Shown: positions 7,275-16,112 of the stretch, piece after piece
How the letters are laid out: every line of letters begins with the position of its first letter
Position numbering within the stretch: the stretch's first letter is position 1
NCBI GenBank assembly: GCA_964472565.1
Contig: CAYYNB010000029.1
Location: 1-44,926, forward strand
DNA from: DATAMF01 sp964472565
GTDB taxonomy: Bacteria > Chloroflexota > Anaerolineae > Aggregatilineales > Aggregatilineaceae
Length of the DNA stretch: 44,926 nt
Direction: 5' to 3'
Made by a program: the position numbers and the translations under genes
Notes under the pieces: model-generated
What the model was told of the DNA's origin: nothing
Database searches by the model: none
What the model saw: only the letters and a program-made list of their open reading frames with translations

Positions 7275-9078
7275 GATCGTCTTTCAGCCCTTTGGACGGC
7301 GGGTAAGTGCCAGGCCGGGCGATAACCTGCTGCAAGTGGCCCAGGCGGGCGGTATAACGCTGTCGGCGGTCTGCGGCGGCATGGGTGTCTGCGGTGACTG
7401 CCGGGTAAAAGTCCTGTACGGTGCGGTCACGCCGGTTAATCTAACCGAGCAGGAATTTCTCTCGGCTGCCGAGCAGGCCCATGGCTGGCGTTTGGCTTGC
7501 CAAACCCAGATCGCGGCTGAGGGGGAGATTGTGGTGGATGTGCCGCCCGATTCGCTCAGCACATTCCAGCGCATCCAGATCACAGGGAAAGAACTCGGTT
7601 TAACCGTCGAACCGGCTGTCCAGATTCATGATCTGATCGGCCATCCCCCTTCACATAACGATCTGCGCGGCGACTGGGAACGCCTCGACAATATCCATCC
7701 CGCCGACTGGTCTATTTCTGCGCCCGTGCTGGCCGATCTGCCGGGGATTCTGCGCGCGCACAACTGGCAATCGCGGATGATCACACGGCAGCACGAAGTT
7801 GTGACCTTTTTAAAGCCTGAAACGCCGTCGCTGGGTTTCGCGGTAGATGTCGGGACAACCGGCTTAGCCGCGTATCTGATCGATCTGAGCAGTGGGGAAA
7901 CGCTGGCAGTGGCCGGGACAACCAACCCGCAGATTGCCTACGGCGAAGATGTCATGGCACGGCTGACCCTCGTCATGCGCGATCCTACCAAAGCGCGTGT
8001 GCTGCAAGATGCAATTATCGAAGGGCTGAATGGCCTGCTGCACGAAGTGTGCCGTCAAGCCGGGGTTCGCTGCCAGGATGTCGTGGATGTCGTCGCTGTG
8101 GGCAACACCGCCATGCACCATCTGCTGCTGGCGCTGCCCGTCGATCAACTGGGCACCGCGCCGTATGTGCCCGCAATCTCATCCGCGATGCTCACGCCTG
8201 CGCGACTGCTCGGCCTGGATGTTGCGCCCAACGCCGGACTCTACTGTCCGCCGAATGTTGCTGGGTTTGTCGGCGGCGATCACCTGTCGATGCTGCTGGC
8301 AACGGCAGCGACTGAACTGCCAGGTATTACCATCAGCCTGGATATTGGGACCAACACCGAAATTTCGCTGAACGCCAACGGCAGACAGTGGTGTTGTTCA
8401 ACGGCTTCCGGTCCGGCATTTGAAGGCGCGCATATTCAGGATGGCATGCGGGCGGCAGATGGCGCGATTGAGCGGGTGATCTGGAATAACGGCGTGTGGC
8501 AATGGTTAACCATCAATCAGGCGCAGCCTGTGGGCCTGTGCGGATCGGGGATTCTGGATGCAGTCGCGGCGCTGCAAGCTGCGGGCGTGCTGACGGCTAC
8601 CGGAGCGATGAAGCGCCACAATTCGCTGGTGCAGGTCGATGGCACGGAGTCGTGGGTGGTGCTTGTCCCCGAAGCGCAAAGCGGGCATGGGCGCGCGATC
8701 ACGATCCGGCGTTCCGATGTAGGCGAGGTGCAGCTTGCCAAAGCCGCTATTCGCGCCGGGATCAAACTGCTGGTTGAAACTGCGGGCTTATCCGAAATGG
8801 ACATTGACCGGATCATCGTTGCCGGGGCATTCGGCAGTTACATCAACCTGAGCAGTGCGATCCAGATCGGCATGTTTCCGCCGCTGCCGCTCGATCAGTT
8901 TGAGCAGGTCGGCAACGCGGCTGGAATCGGCGCAAAACGTCTGCTGGTGAATATCCACGAGCGCGAACGCGCCAACCAGATCGCGCAGCAGTTGAATTAC
9001 ATCGAACTCACCAATCATCCCCAGTTTACTGATCGTTTCAGCCAGGCGGTGCAGTTGGTCCCTGATCCCTGGGACTAA
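7267..9078 (+). CDS. Corrinoid-protein reductive activator, 2Fe-2S/ASKHA ATPase (RACE, RamA-like, DUF4445)
   Basis: 603 residues. Residues 1-90 form a plant-type 2Fe-2S ferredoxin domain with C36, C42, C45 and C78 (C-x5-C-x2-C-x32-C). The rest has ASKHA ATPase motifs: FAVDVGTTGLAAY near 194, ISLDIGTNTEISL near 357 and IVAGAFGSY near 516. This is the layout of reductive activators of corrinoid enzymes, which use ATP to drive reduction of inactive Co(II) to Co(I) in methyltransferase corrinoid proteins. It overlaps the upstream URO-D methyltransferase by 8 bases, so the two are translationally coupled. Its corrinoid partner must lie outside this window. Confidence 0.9.
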   Translation: MAEIVFQPFGRRVSARPGDNLLQVAQAGGITLSAVCGGMGVCGDCRVKVLYGAVTPVNLTEQEFLSAAEQAHGWRLACQTQIAAEGEIVVDVPPDSLSTFQRIQITGKELGLTVEPAVQIHDLIGHPPSHNDLRGDWERLDNIHPADWSISAPVLADLPGILRAHNWQSRMITRQHEVVTFLKPETPSLGFAVDVGTTGLAAYLIDLSSGETLAVAGTTNPQIAYGEDVMARLTLVMRDPTKARVLQDAIIEGLNGLLHEVCRQAGVRCQDVVDVVAVGNTAMHHLLLALPVDQLGTAPYVPAISSAMLTPARLLGLDVAPNAGLYCPPNVAGFVGGDHLSMLLATAATELPGITISLDIGTNTEISLNANGRQWCCSTASGPAFEGAHIQDGMRAADGAIERVIWNNGVWQWLTINQAQPVGLCGSGILDAVAALQAAGVLTATGAMKRHNSLVQVDGTESWVVLVPEAQSGHGRAITIRRSDVGEVQLAKAAIRAGIKLLVETAGLSEMDIDRIIVAGAFGSYINLSSAIQIGMFPPLPLDQFEQVGNAAGIGAKRLLVNIHERERANQIAQQLNYIELTNHPQFTDRFSQAVQLVPDPWD

Positions 9079-9274
9079 CCCTCTGTTTTTGTCTGTTGCC
9101 TTTCTCTACAGCCAGCACCCCGCAAGGCTTGAATTGAATTCGATTTCACAATTTTTTATAACAGGAAATTGTGCCTATGAAAAATAGGGCGTTCGCCCTA
9201 TGTTACTTAACAAAAAATTGTTATAGAATGAACATAGAGGGGATATACTTGGCACCCGGATCGTGAAGGATTGT
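9079..9274. other. AT-rich intergenic region with several inverted repeats
   Basis: No gene is seen. It contains a perfect hairpin ATAGGGCG/CGCCCTAT separated by TT (9184-9201), AACAA/TTGTT around 9209-9222, and two copies of ACAATTTTTT-like sequence in opposite orientation. TATAGA at 9222-9227 could be a -10 for the following operon, with a poor -35. The composition is markedly more AT-rich than the flanking genes. Confidence 0.4.
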
Positions 9275-10297
9275 ATGGCGGTTGGTTTTGATGTGCAGGT
9301 GGTACGGAGTGCGGCTGACGTTGAGCAGGAAACATGGGATCAACTGGGGTGCGGCCATCCGTTTGCCAGCCAGCAGTGGTATCGCTTTTGTGAAATCAGT
9401 CTGGCCGCCCAACCGTTTCATATTTTGCTTCAGCATCAGGGAGAACTGGCTGCTCGTGCAACGCTCTGGCTGATCCGGCACGATCAACTGCCGATCCAGT
9501 CTCGCGTCGGGCGGGTGGTGGCGCAGGGTATTTTACAGCACTGGCCGCTGCTGGCCTGCCGGACGCCGCTCATCGATAGGTCGGGCCTCATCTTGCCGCC
9601 GGGACCGCTCTACCACGATGCCCTGGCGACCATTACCGAAACAGCGCGCAGCCTGGGCAGGCAGAATCGCGCGTCGTTTGTGATGTTTGATTACCTTGAT
9701 CAATCGCTTGTTTGGCCTGCCCCCTACCAGCAGACGCAGATCGGAAATCCCAGCACGCGGCTCGACATCCGCTGGCCGGATTTCGAACAGTACATGGGCC
9801 AGTGGAACAAGTCAATGCGCAAGGATTATCACCGGCACACGAACCGGGCAAGCGACCTGGGAATCGAAATTCAGACGCATGCTCAGATCACTCACATCCC
9901 GGATGCGCTGCCGCTGATCCGGCAGGTGGAACAGCAGCACCATTCCGCGCCGAATCTGAATGCGCAGCGTATTCTGGAAGAAAGCCATCGTGTGCCTCAC
10001 ACCTGGCTGACCGCTACCATTCAAAACCGGCTGGTCGGGTGTGGGTTGCTGCTGGGCGATGGTGACGCGCGCATGCTGACGATGCTGGGGCTGGATTACA
10101 ACATCCAGTTTGTCTATTTTCAACTGCTGTATGCCGCCGTGCGCGCGGCAGTGGAGTCCGGCGCGAAAACGTTGTATGGGGGCAGCGGGGCAAACAGTTT
10201 TAAGGAACGGCTTGGCTTTACCCTGTGGCACAACAACCAGATTGCGTTCAGTGCCACGCAATGGTTTTTTAGAGAGGTCGCTAAGCGGCTTGCTTAG
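9275..10297 (+). CDS. GNAT/FemAB-like acyl- or aminoacyltransferase
   Basis: 340 residues from the ATG at 9275 (GAAGGA four bases upstream); a GTG four codons earlier is possible. The C-terminal half looks like the GNAT-fold domain of the FemAB/peptidoglycan-bridge family: MRKDYHRHTNRA around residue 185 (compare the R-x-x-x-R acceptor-helix region), an internal WLTATIQNRLVGCGL strand pair, and YGGSGANSFKERLGF near the end, a motif typical of these enzymes. Substrate unknown; candidates are amines or sugars of the cell envelope. First gene of a seven-gene run leading through diterpene biosynthesis, with the next start only 15 bases after its stop. Confidence 0.6.
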   Translation: MAVGFDVQVVRSAADVEQETWDQLGCGHPFASQQWYRFCEISLAAQPFHILLQHQGELAARATLWLIRHDQLPIQSRVGRVVAQGILQHWPLLACRTPLIDRSGLILPPGPLYHDALATITETARSLGRQNRASFVMFDYLDQSLVWPAPYQQTQIGNPSTRLDIRWPDFEQYMGQWNKSMRKDYHRHTNRASDLGIEIQTHAQITHIPDALPLIRQVEQQHHSAPNLNAQRILEESHRVPHTWLTATIQNRLVGCGLLLGDGDARMLTMLGLDYNIQFVYFQLLYAAVRAAVESGAKTLYGGSGANSFKERLGFTLWHNNQIAFSATQWFFREVAKRLA

Positions 10298-10312
10298 TCA
10301 AAGGGGAGCAGC

Positions 10313-11620
10313 GTGTTTAAAAAACTTTACGATAGCCAGGTTCTGCGGCAAATTTGGTCTGAATCGGTCCTCTTCCGCCGCGTATTGATCGTGGTTGCCG
10401 TTTATACGGTGCTGCGGTTGTTGATGCAGTTATATGTGATCAACGATCCTGAACTTTTCCCGGACGACCTGCGCATCTACCTGGATGCAGCGCGTGATCT
10501 GCGGCATGAGCGCGATTTATACCCGCCGCTGCCGCTCGAACACATGGAATTTTACCAGTATGCGCCTTCCTTCGCGCTGGCCTTCGTGCCCTTCACGCTT
10601 CTGCCGAAAATGGGCGCGGCGGTACTGCATACCTTTTTGCATCTTATCATCTACGCCCTGTTATATACCCGCTGGGACAGCATCTTCAAGCGCTACGAGT
10701 TGTCCCAGGCTCGCCGGGTGCTGGTCTGGACCCTGCCAGTCTGGTTGATCTTCAGCGCCTTCTGGAATGACATCGCCTACCTGAACATCTATCTGCTGCT
10801 GGCCCTCATTTCTACCCTATTGATCGAGTCGGTGCTGGAAAAACGGCTAGGCCTGTCCGTGTTATGGCTGGCGATTATCCTGCAATGCAAACCGCAGTGG
10901 GCTTTTGCCGCGCTGCTGCCGCTGCTGCTGAAAGAATATCGCTTCTTTTTCAAGCTGGTTGTCTGGTCGGTGGGTGTCTATCTTGCTATCGCGGGGATCA
11001 CCATTCTGGCGATGGGACCAGCCTATGGCTGGGAACAGCACAAGGAATATGTCCATCTGTTGACCGGAATCAGTGGCAATTATCCCTGGCGTGGTCCAGA
11101 TCAGCCATTCTTAGGGTACAATCATTCACTGGTTCAAACTGCGGTGTATCTGTTTGGCGATCATACGGAAGTGATCACGGTGGCAAAGGTGATCAAACTG
11201 CTGCTGCTGGTTCCGCTGGCCATCGTCTGCATCCGCTGTTTGCGGAATCCGAAAACTGCGCGTGAAACACCGATCCTGTTCAGTCTCGATCTGGCATTTG
11301 CCCTGTATACGGCGGCCTTTGTCTGGATCGATGTGATCTGGGAACTCTCGCTGGGCATTGCAGTCTTTACCTATCTGTTGGCAACAATGTCACGGGGCCG
11401 TATCCGCAACGGGATTGCGACGGCTTTTCTGCTGTATGCTGTGATCGATTTCTGGCAAATCATGAGTTATACCATCCTGGGGGATGCGGTGGTGGATGAA
11501 GGTTGGTATGTTCGTACCGATCCCAGCCTGTATATTCCCCTGGTGCTCATTGTGACTCTGCTGTTCTACAGCGTTCTGGTGGCACGTCTCTGGCAGGCAA
11601 CTGAGCCGGATCTCGTGTAG
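10313..11620 (+). CDS. GT87-family (DUF2029) polyprenyl-phosphate-dependent mannosyltransferase
   Basis: 435 residues from a GTG with AAAGGGGAG upstream. Around ten hydrophobic segments span the protein (for example 25-45, 85-120, 145-180, 190-240, 285-310, 325-385, 405-425). After the first membrane segment comes the acidic motif FPDDLRIYLDAA (residues 49-60), in the place of the catalytic Asp of GT-C enzymes, and CKPQWAF near 193, a K-P-x-x-A-like pattern common in GT87. Actinobacterial relatives add mannose from polyprenyl-phosphate-mannose to glycolipids. Its position immediately upstream of a diterpene synthase makes glycosylation of a lipid or terpenoid plausible, but that is inference. 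Confidence 0.75.
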   Translation: MFKKLYDSQVLRQIWSESVLFRRVLIVVAVYTVLRLLMQLYVINDPELFPDDLRIYLDAARDLRHERDLYPPLPLEHMEFYQYAPSFALAFVPFTLLPKMGAAVLHTFLHLIIYALLYTRWDSIFKRYELSQARRVLVWTLPVWLIFSAFWNDIAYLNIYLLLALISTLLIESVLEKRLGLSVLWLAIILQCKPQWAFAALLPLLLKEYRFFFKLVVWSVGVYLAIAGITILAMGPAYGWEQHKEYVHLLTGISGNYPWRGPDQPFLGYNHSLVQTAVYLFGDHTEVITVAKVIKLLLLVPLAIVCIRCLRNPKTARETPILFSLDLAFALYTAAFVWIDVIWELSLGIAVFTYLLATMSRGRIRNGIATAFLLYAVIDFWQIMSYTILGDAVVDEGWYVRTDPSLYIPLVLIVTLLFYSVLVARLWQATEPDLV

Positions 11621-11633
11621 AAAGGGGTATGGA

Positions 11634-12545
11634 TTGGATATTGACAAGTTCCGCCGTTTGCCTGCGAATCAGATTGCTGATATGGTGCGCGCACAAGGCC
11701 CCAAAGTCGGCGTTTTTCCGATCAACGGAACGCGGCGCTGGTTCTTGCTTGAACATGCCGCTGGTCAATCTGATCCGCTCCAGGCCTATCTTACCGTTTC
11801 AGAGCAGCGGCATATTGAGCTGTACCGGCTGTTTTTTGATCATGGGGTTGATACACTGCTGACGCCCATTTTTGGGCCGGACCTGCTGGAACGTGGCGAC
11901 GAGTATGTGCAAATGGCCGCCGACGGATTAGCGCGGATCGTGCAGGCTCCGCACTTTTTAGCGTTTTATCATGATTATGATGTGCGGGTGCGGTTCTATG
12001 GGGATCATCGCAAATATCTACACGCCACCCCTTATGCGTATTTATCCGATTTATTCGACGAAATCACGGCCCAAACGCTGCATCATCGCCGCGCCCGGTT
12101 ATTTTTTGGCGTGTTCGCGCACGACGCCGCCGAAACCACCGGTGAACTGGCGATTCAATATCACCAGTCGCACGGACACGCGCCGGACAAACGAACCCTG
12201 GTGGAACTCTATTATGGTGAAGACGTTCCCCCGGTCTCGTTTTTCATCGGCTTCGACAAATTTTGCAGCTTCGACATGCCCTTGATCGCGTCCGGCAACG
12301 AAGACCTGTATTTCACGGTCAGCCCGTCGCCCTATCTCACACCAGAACAACTGCGTGATATTCTCTATGATCATATGTTCACCCGGCGGGACAGTGAACC
12401 CGATTATGAGACACTGACTCCCGATGAATGGGCGGGGATGCGCGCCTTTTATCATGCGAATCTCGGCAAGACATGCGGCGTGGGGGCACGCAGAAAAGGC
12501 AACTACTGGTATCCATTACCGCAAGTCGAAGGCGGGAGTGAATGA
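11634..12545 (+). CDS. Rv3378c-like diterpene synthase (tuberculosinol/kolavelool synthase family)
   Basis: 303 residues from a TTG start with AAAGGGG six bases upstream; an ATG at 11629 is out of frame. From memory, the N-terminus lines up closely with Mycobacterium tuberculosis Rv3378c: GPKVGVFPINGTRRWFLLE here against GPKV-x-VFP-x-DGTRRWF there. Similarity continues in LFGVFAHDAAET-like (FFGVFAHDAAET), YYGEDV, FIGFDKF and LYFTVSPSPY. These enzymes have a cis-prenyltransferase fold and convert a bicyclic diterpenyl diphosphate, made by the partner cyclase, to an alcohol or a coupled product. The residue matching the catalytic Asp34 of Rv3378c is Asn31 here, a notable change. The gene overlaps the class II cyclase by 4 bases. 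Confidence 0.88.
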   Translation: MDIDKFRRLPANQIADMVRAQGPKVGVFPINGTRRWFLLEHAAGQSDPLQAYLTVSEQRHIELYRLFFDHGVDTLLTPIFGPDLLERGDEYVQMAADGLARIVQAPHFLAFYHDYDVRVRFYGDHRKYLHATPYAYLSDLFDEITAQTLHHRRARLFFGVFAHDAAETTGELAIQYHQSHGHAPDKRTLVELYYGEDVPPVSFFIGFDKFCSFDMPLIASGNEDLYFTVSPSPYLTPEQLRDILYDHMFTRRDSEPDYETLTPDEWAGMRAFYHANLGKTCGVGARRKGNYWYPLPQVEGGSE

Positions 12546-14011
12546 AACTTCATCGACATATTCGCCGGCTGCTGCATGAAATCGGACCGGGTCATGTGGG
12601 CCTGTCCCCCTATGATACGGCCTGGATTGCGCGGCTGGTCGAACTGAATGAGCCGGGTGGCGAAGAAGCCCTGGAATGGCTGCGCGCCCACCAACTGGCG
12701 GATGGAAGCTGGGGGGCCATCCAACCGCTGTATTACCATGATCGCCTGATTTGTACATTGGCTGCCATGACCGCGCTGGCGAAATATGGCGGCCCGCAGG
12801 ACCAAAGCCGGTGGCAGCGTGCCCAACTAGCCCTGGAACGGTCTTCCAAAGGGCTGCTGGCGGATCCGGCGGGGGCAACGGTGGGTTTTGAGATGATCGT
12901 CCCCACCCTGATGGCCGAAGCCGAACAGTTGAATATCTTCCACAACAACGGAAATCCGGTACTCAATGATCTGGCCCACTACCGCACGGCGAAGATCAAC
13001 AAACTACCGGGCGGCATGGTCAACCGCTACGTCTCCACCGCCTTTTCTGCTGAGATGGCCGGGCCAGATGGTCAGCGGCTGCTGGATGTCGAGCATCTAC
13101 AGGAAGCGAATGGATCCATCGGGCACAGCCCCTCCGCCACCAGCTATTATGTCTTGCACGTCCGGCGCGAAGATACCGCCGGACTGCGCTATCTGCGCAA
13201 CACGATCAAACAGGGCGGCGCGCCCCACATGGCCCCCTTTGATATATTTGAGCGGGCCTGGGCGCTCTGGCATCTCGCGCTGGCCGCTCCGTTAGAAGAT
13301 GATCTGTTAGCCCTCTGCCAGCCGCATCTCGATTTTCTGGAAAAAGCCTGGCGTCCTAAGGTCGGTGTTGGTTTTTCAATTGGCTATTCACCTGCGGATG
13401 GTGATGATACGGCCCTGGTTTTTGATGTATTAACGCGTTTTGGGCGTAAGGTAGACCTTGATGCCTTGCTGAGTTACGAAAACGGCGATTGTTTCCGCTG
13501 CTACCCCATCGAATCGAATCCCTCGATCAGCGCCAATATTCATATCCTGGGGGCGCTGCGGCAGGCCGGGCTGGGTTGGGATGCGGACCCCGTGCAGAAA
13601 ATTCTGGCATTTTTGCGTCGTGCCCAGACCATGCGGTTGTTCTGGTTCGACAAGTGGCATACCTCGCCGTATTACTCCACCACCCATGCCATCATTGCGG
13701 CGAGCGGATATGAAGATCAAATGTTTGATGATGCGATTTACTGGATTCTGCAAACCCAGAATCAAGACGGCTCGTGGGGCTACTATATGCCTACGGCTGA
13801 AGAAACTGCTTACTGTCTGCAAGCCCTGATAACCTGGAAACGGAGCGGTCACGCGGTGTCCATGAACACTATCCGCCGGGGGACCGCATGGTTAGCTGAA
13901 CATGCCGATCCGCCCTACCCGCCGCTCTGGATTGTTAAATGTCTCTATTCGCCCGTGTGGCTGGTGCGGTCAGCGATTCTGAGTGCGCTGCTGCTAGTGT
14001 CGCAAGAGTAA
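12542..14011 (+). CDS. Class II diterpene cyclase (halimadienyl/kolavenyl/copalyl diphosphate synthase type)
   Basis: 489 residues, starting on the ATGA overlap. It has the family opening SPYDTAW (22-28), QW-like repeats QLADGSWG (near 51-58) and QNQDGSWGYY (near 406-415), and the protonating DxDD motif as D286-G-D288-D289. It lacks the DDxxD ionisation motif of class I synthases. It should cyclise geranylgeranyl diphosphate by protonation, keeping the diphosphate, to give a bicyclic intermediate for the upstream synthase. The same pair is Rv3377c/Rv3378c in M. tuberculosis, and a kolavelool-producing pair is known in Herpetosiphon. The precise skeleton cannot be read from sequence. No geranylgeranyl diphosphate synthase is in the window. 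Confidence 0.92.
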   Translation: MKLHRHIRRLLHEIGPGHVGLSPYDTAWIARLVELNEPGGEEALEWLRAHQLADGSWGAIQPLYYHDRLICTLAAMTALAKYGGPQDQSRWQRAQLALERSSKGLLADPAGATVGFEMIVPTLMAEAEQLNIFHNNGNPVLNDLAHYRTAKINKLPGGMVNRYVSTAFSAEMAGPDGQRLLDVEHLQEANGSIGHSPSATSYYVLHVRREDTAGLRYLRNTIKQGGAPHMAPFDIFERAWALWHLALAAPLEDDLLALCQPHLDFLEKAWRPKVGVGFSIGYSPADGDDTALVFDVLTRFGRKVDLDALLSYENGDCFRCYPIESNPSISANIHILGALRQAGLGWDADPVQKILAFLRRAQTMRLFWFDKWHTSPYYSTTHAIIAASGYEDQMFDDAIYWILQTQNQDGSWGYYMPTAEETAYCLQALITWKRSGHAVSMNTIRRGTAWLAEHADPPYPPLWIVKCLYSPVWLVRSAILSALLLVSQE

Positions 14012-14016
14012 AGACG

Positions 14017-15708
14017 ATGCAGAAACTAATCCAACAACTCATTGATGTGCCATCTATCGATCCCGAAGATGCACGCCGCCGTAAACTGCTCAACATCCTG
14101 TTGTTGGGTGTTGGCATTCTGACCATGACCACCCTGCTGCTCAGCCTGATGGCGATGATCTTTAATATCGCCGGGGAATCTTCCGAAGTTGAGATGCTGT
14201 TGGTCGCCTGCCTTGTGCTGGTGCTTGGCGTAAGCGTGTTATATGCCATCAATCGCTACGAGGGCGGCGGCTGGTGGGCGGCGGTGCTTTTTTTGCTCCT
14301 GTTAGAGGGAGCCTTTTCACTGACAGATACCCCGCGCGAACTGGCAAACGGGCGCAGCCTGTTTATTTATGCCATCCCGGTGACTATCGCCAGTGTCATC
14401 CTGAAACCTTATGCGAGTTTTCTCTTCGCAACCGTGACCGGGGTGATCATCTCCGGTCTGGCCGTTAGTTTGGACATCGTGCCCAATGCTCCCGCCATCA
14501 TTGGCTTTTACGTTATCGCCCTGGTGTCGTGGCTGTCATCGCGCAGCCTGGAACGAGCGCTGGCTGATCTGCAAGCCGTCAACCGGGAACTGGATCAGCG
14601 CGTTATTGACCGCACGCGCGACCTGGCCGAAGCGCTGACACGGGTCCAGGCTGAATCGGGTAAAAACCAGGCCATTCTCGAAAGTATTGCCGACGGGGTG
14701 ATCGTGTTCGATAACCAGCGCCGCGCCATTGTAACCAATCCATCCCTCTCGCACTTAATCGACTGGCCCACCGAAGAAATTATCGGCAAGGAACTGGGGG
14801 CGCTGTTAGGCGAGCGCATGAATGCCAAAGACCTGAGCCGCGTGTTAGCCATCAAAGAGACGCAGCGTGCCGAGATGAAATTCGAACTCGGTAAACGAAC
14901 GCTTTCGGTCAGTTTTGCCCCCGTGCGTGATAGTGAAGGCACCTCGCTTGGCACCGTGATGGTTTTCCGCGATTTCACGCGCGAGGCCGAACTCGAACGC
15001 ATGAAAAGCGCGCTGGTGTCAACCGCCTCGCATGAACTGCGCACTCCTCTTAACGCGATCTTAGGCTACAGCGACATGCTCAAGGAAGAAGTTTATGGGC
15101 CGGTCCTGGCCGAACAAACCAGCATCCTCGACCGCGTGATCGCTAACACCAAACGCATGTTGAGTCTGGTCAATAACCTGCTCGATCAAGCCCAGATCGA
15201 AGCGGGCCAACTGCGCATCACCCCCGCCCCACTCTCCGTGCGTAATCTGGTAATCGAACTTCAAAGTATCATGAGCGTACTGGCGGAACAGAAGAAAATC
15301 GCTTTTGATTGTTCCGTCTCTGACGATCTGCCCGACCGGTTGTTGAGCGATTCCGGGCGGTTACAGCAGATTCTGGTGAATCTCGTCGGCAATGCGATCA
15401 AATTTACCGATCACGGCGGCGTACGGGTGCGGCTCGAAAAGTACGGCGACACGCAGTGGCGACTGCAAGTGGCCGATACCGGAGTCGGCATGCCGCCCGA
15501 TGCGCTGGAATACATTTTCGAACCCTTCCGGCAGGTGGATGATACCGTCACACGCCGTTATGCCGGGACCGGGCTGGGGCTTTCTATCGTCAAACAACTG
15601 GCAAATCTTTTGGGTGGAGACATTATCGTCACGAGTGCAGTGGGACAAGGGAGTACATTTACTGTAACCTTGCCGCTCACCCCTGTACAGGAGGAGGTTA
15701 TCTCATGA
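14017..15708 (+). CDS. Membrane PAS-domain sensor histidine kinase
   Basis: 563 residues from the ATG at 14017; a longer frame running into the cyclase gene is rejected. Residues about 35-190 hold six or so hydrophobic segments, an integral sensor without a large outer loop. A coiled-coil-like linker (190-230) leads to a PAS domain (about 232-325), then the HisKA motif STASHELRTPLN with phospho-acceptor H339, and the HATPase with N box (LVGNAIKFTD), G1 (DTGVGMP), F box (FEPFRQVDD) and G2 (GTGLGLSIVK). Five bases after the diterpene cyclase and overlapping the response regulator, so it is likely co-transcribed and may sense the membrane or the terpenoid product. Confidence 0.9.
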   Translation: MQKLIQQLIDVPSIDPEDARRRKLLNILLLGVGILTMTTLLLSLMAMIFNIAGESSEVEMLLVACLVLVLGVSVLYAINRYEGGGWWAAVLFLLLLEGAFSLTDTPRELANGRSLFIYAIPVTIASVILKPYASFLFATVTGVIISGLAVSLDIVPNAPAIIGFYVIALVSWLSSRSLERALADLQAVNRELDQRVIDRTRDLAEALTRVQAESGKNQAILESIADGVIVFDNQRRAIVTNPSLSHLIDWPTEEIIGKELGALLGERMNAKDLSRVLAIKETQRAEMKFELGKRTLSVSFAPVRDSEGTSLGTVMVFRDFTREAELERMKSALVSTASHELRTPLNAILGYSDMLKEEVYGPVLAEQTSILDRVIANTKRMLSLVNNLLDQAQIEAGQLRITPAPLSVRNLVIELQSIMSVLAEQKKIAFDCSVSDDLPDRLLSDSGRLQQILVNLVGNAIKFTDHGGVRVRLEKYGDTQWRLQVADTGVGMPPDALEYIFEPFRQVDDTVTRRYAGTGLGLSIVKQLANLLGGDIIVTSAVGQGSTFTVTLPLTPVQEEVIS

Positions 15709-16103
15709 GTAGAGGATTGGCGTTCGTTGTCGAAGATGACTATGATGCATCGGTGATCTTTGCCAAAGCGATGGAAGTCATCGGCTTTGAGCCAGAAATT
15801 ATCGCGGCGGGTGATGTGGCCCTCGAACGTCTGAAGACCGAGGTGCCGAAGATTATTGTGCTCGATCTACATTTGCCGAATGTGGTCGGATCGGATATTT
15901 TACGGCAGATTCGGCTGGACGAGCGCCTGGCCGATACACGGGTCATCGTGGCAACGGCAGACCCCCGTTCGGCAGAGCTGATCCGCGATCTGGCCGATCT
16001 GGTGTTGATCAAGCCGACGACCTATAGTCAGGTGCGTGATCTGGCGTCGCGGTTAGTGTCCGTGCCGCGAGTATCATCCAAACGCCATTCTTCGGACACG
16101 TAA
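15705..16103 (+). CDS. Single-domain response regulator (CheY-like receiver)
   Basis: 132 residues, preceded by AGGAGG and overlapping the kinase stop as ATGA. Receiver landmarks are complete: acidic pocket E10-D11-D12, phospho-acceptor D54 in IVLDLHLP, T84 in VATAD and K103 in LIKP. There is no output domain after residue about 118, so it must act through protein contact or phosphotransfer rather than direct DNA binding. The pairing with the upstream histidine kinase is clear from overlap. Confidence 0.9.
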   Translation: MSRGLAFVVEDDYDASVIFAKAMEVIGFEPEIIAAGDVALERLKTEVPKIIVLDLHLPNVVGSDILRQIRLDERLADTRVIVATADPRSAELIRDLADLVLIKPTTYSQVRDLASRLVSVPRVSSKRHSSDT

Positions 16104-16112
16104 GAGGGAACT

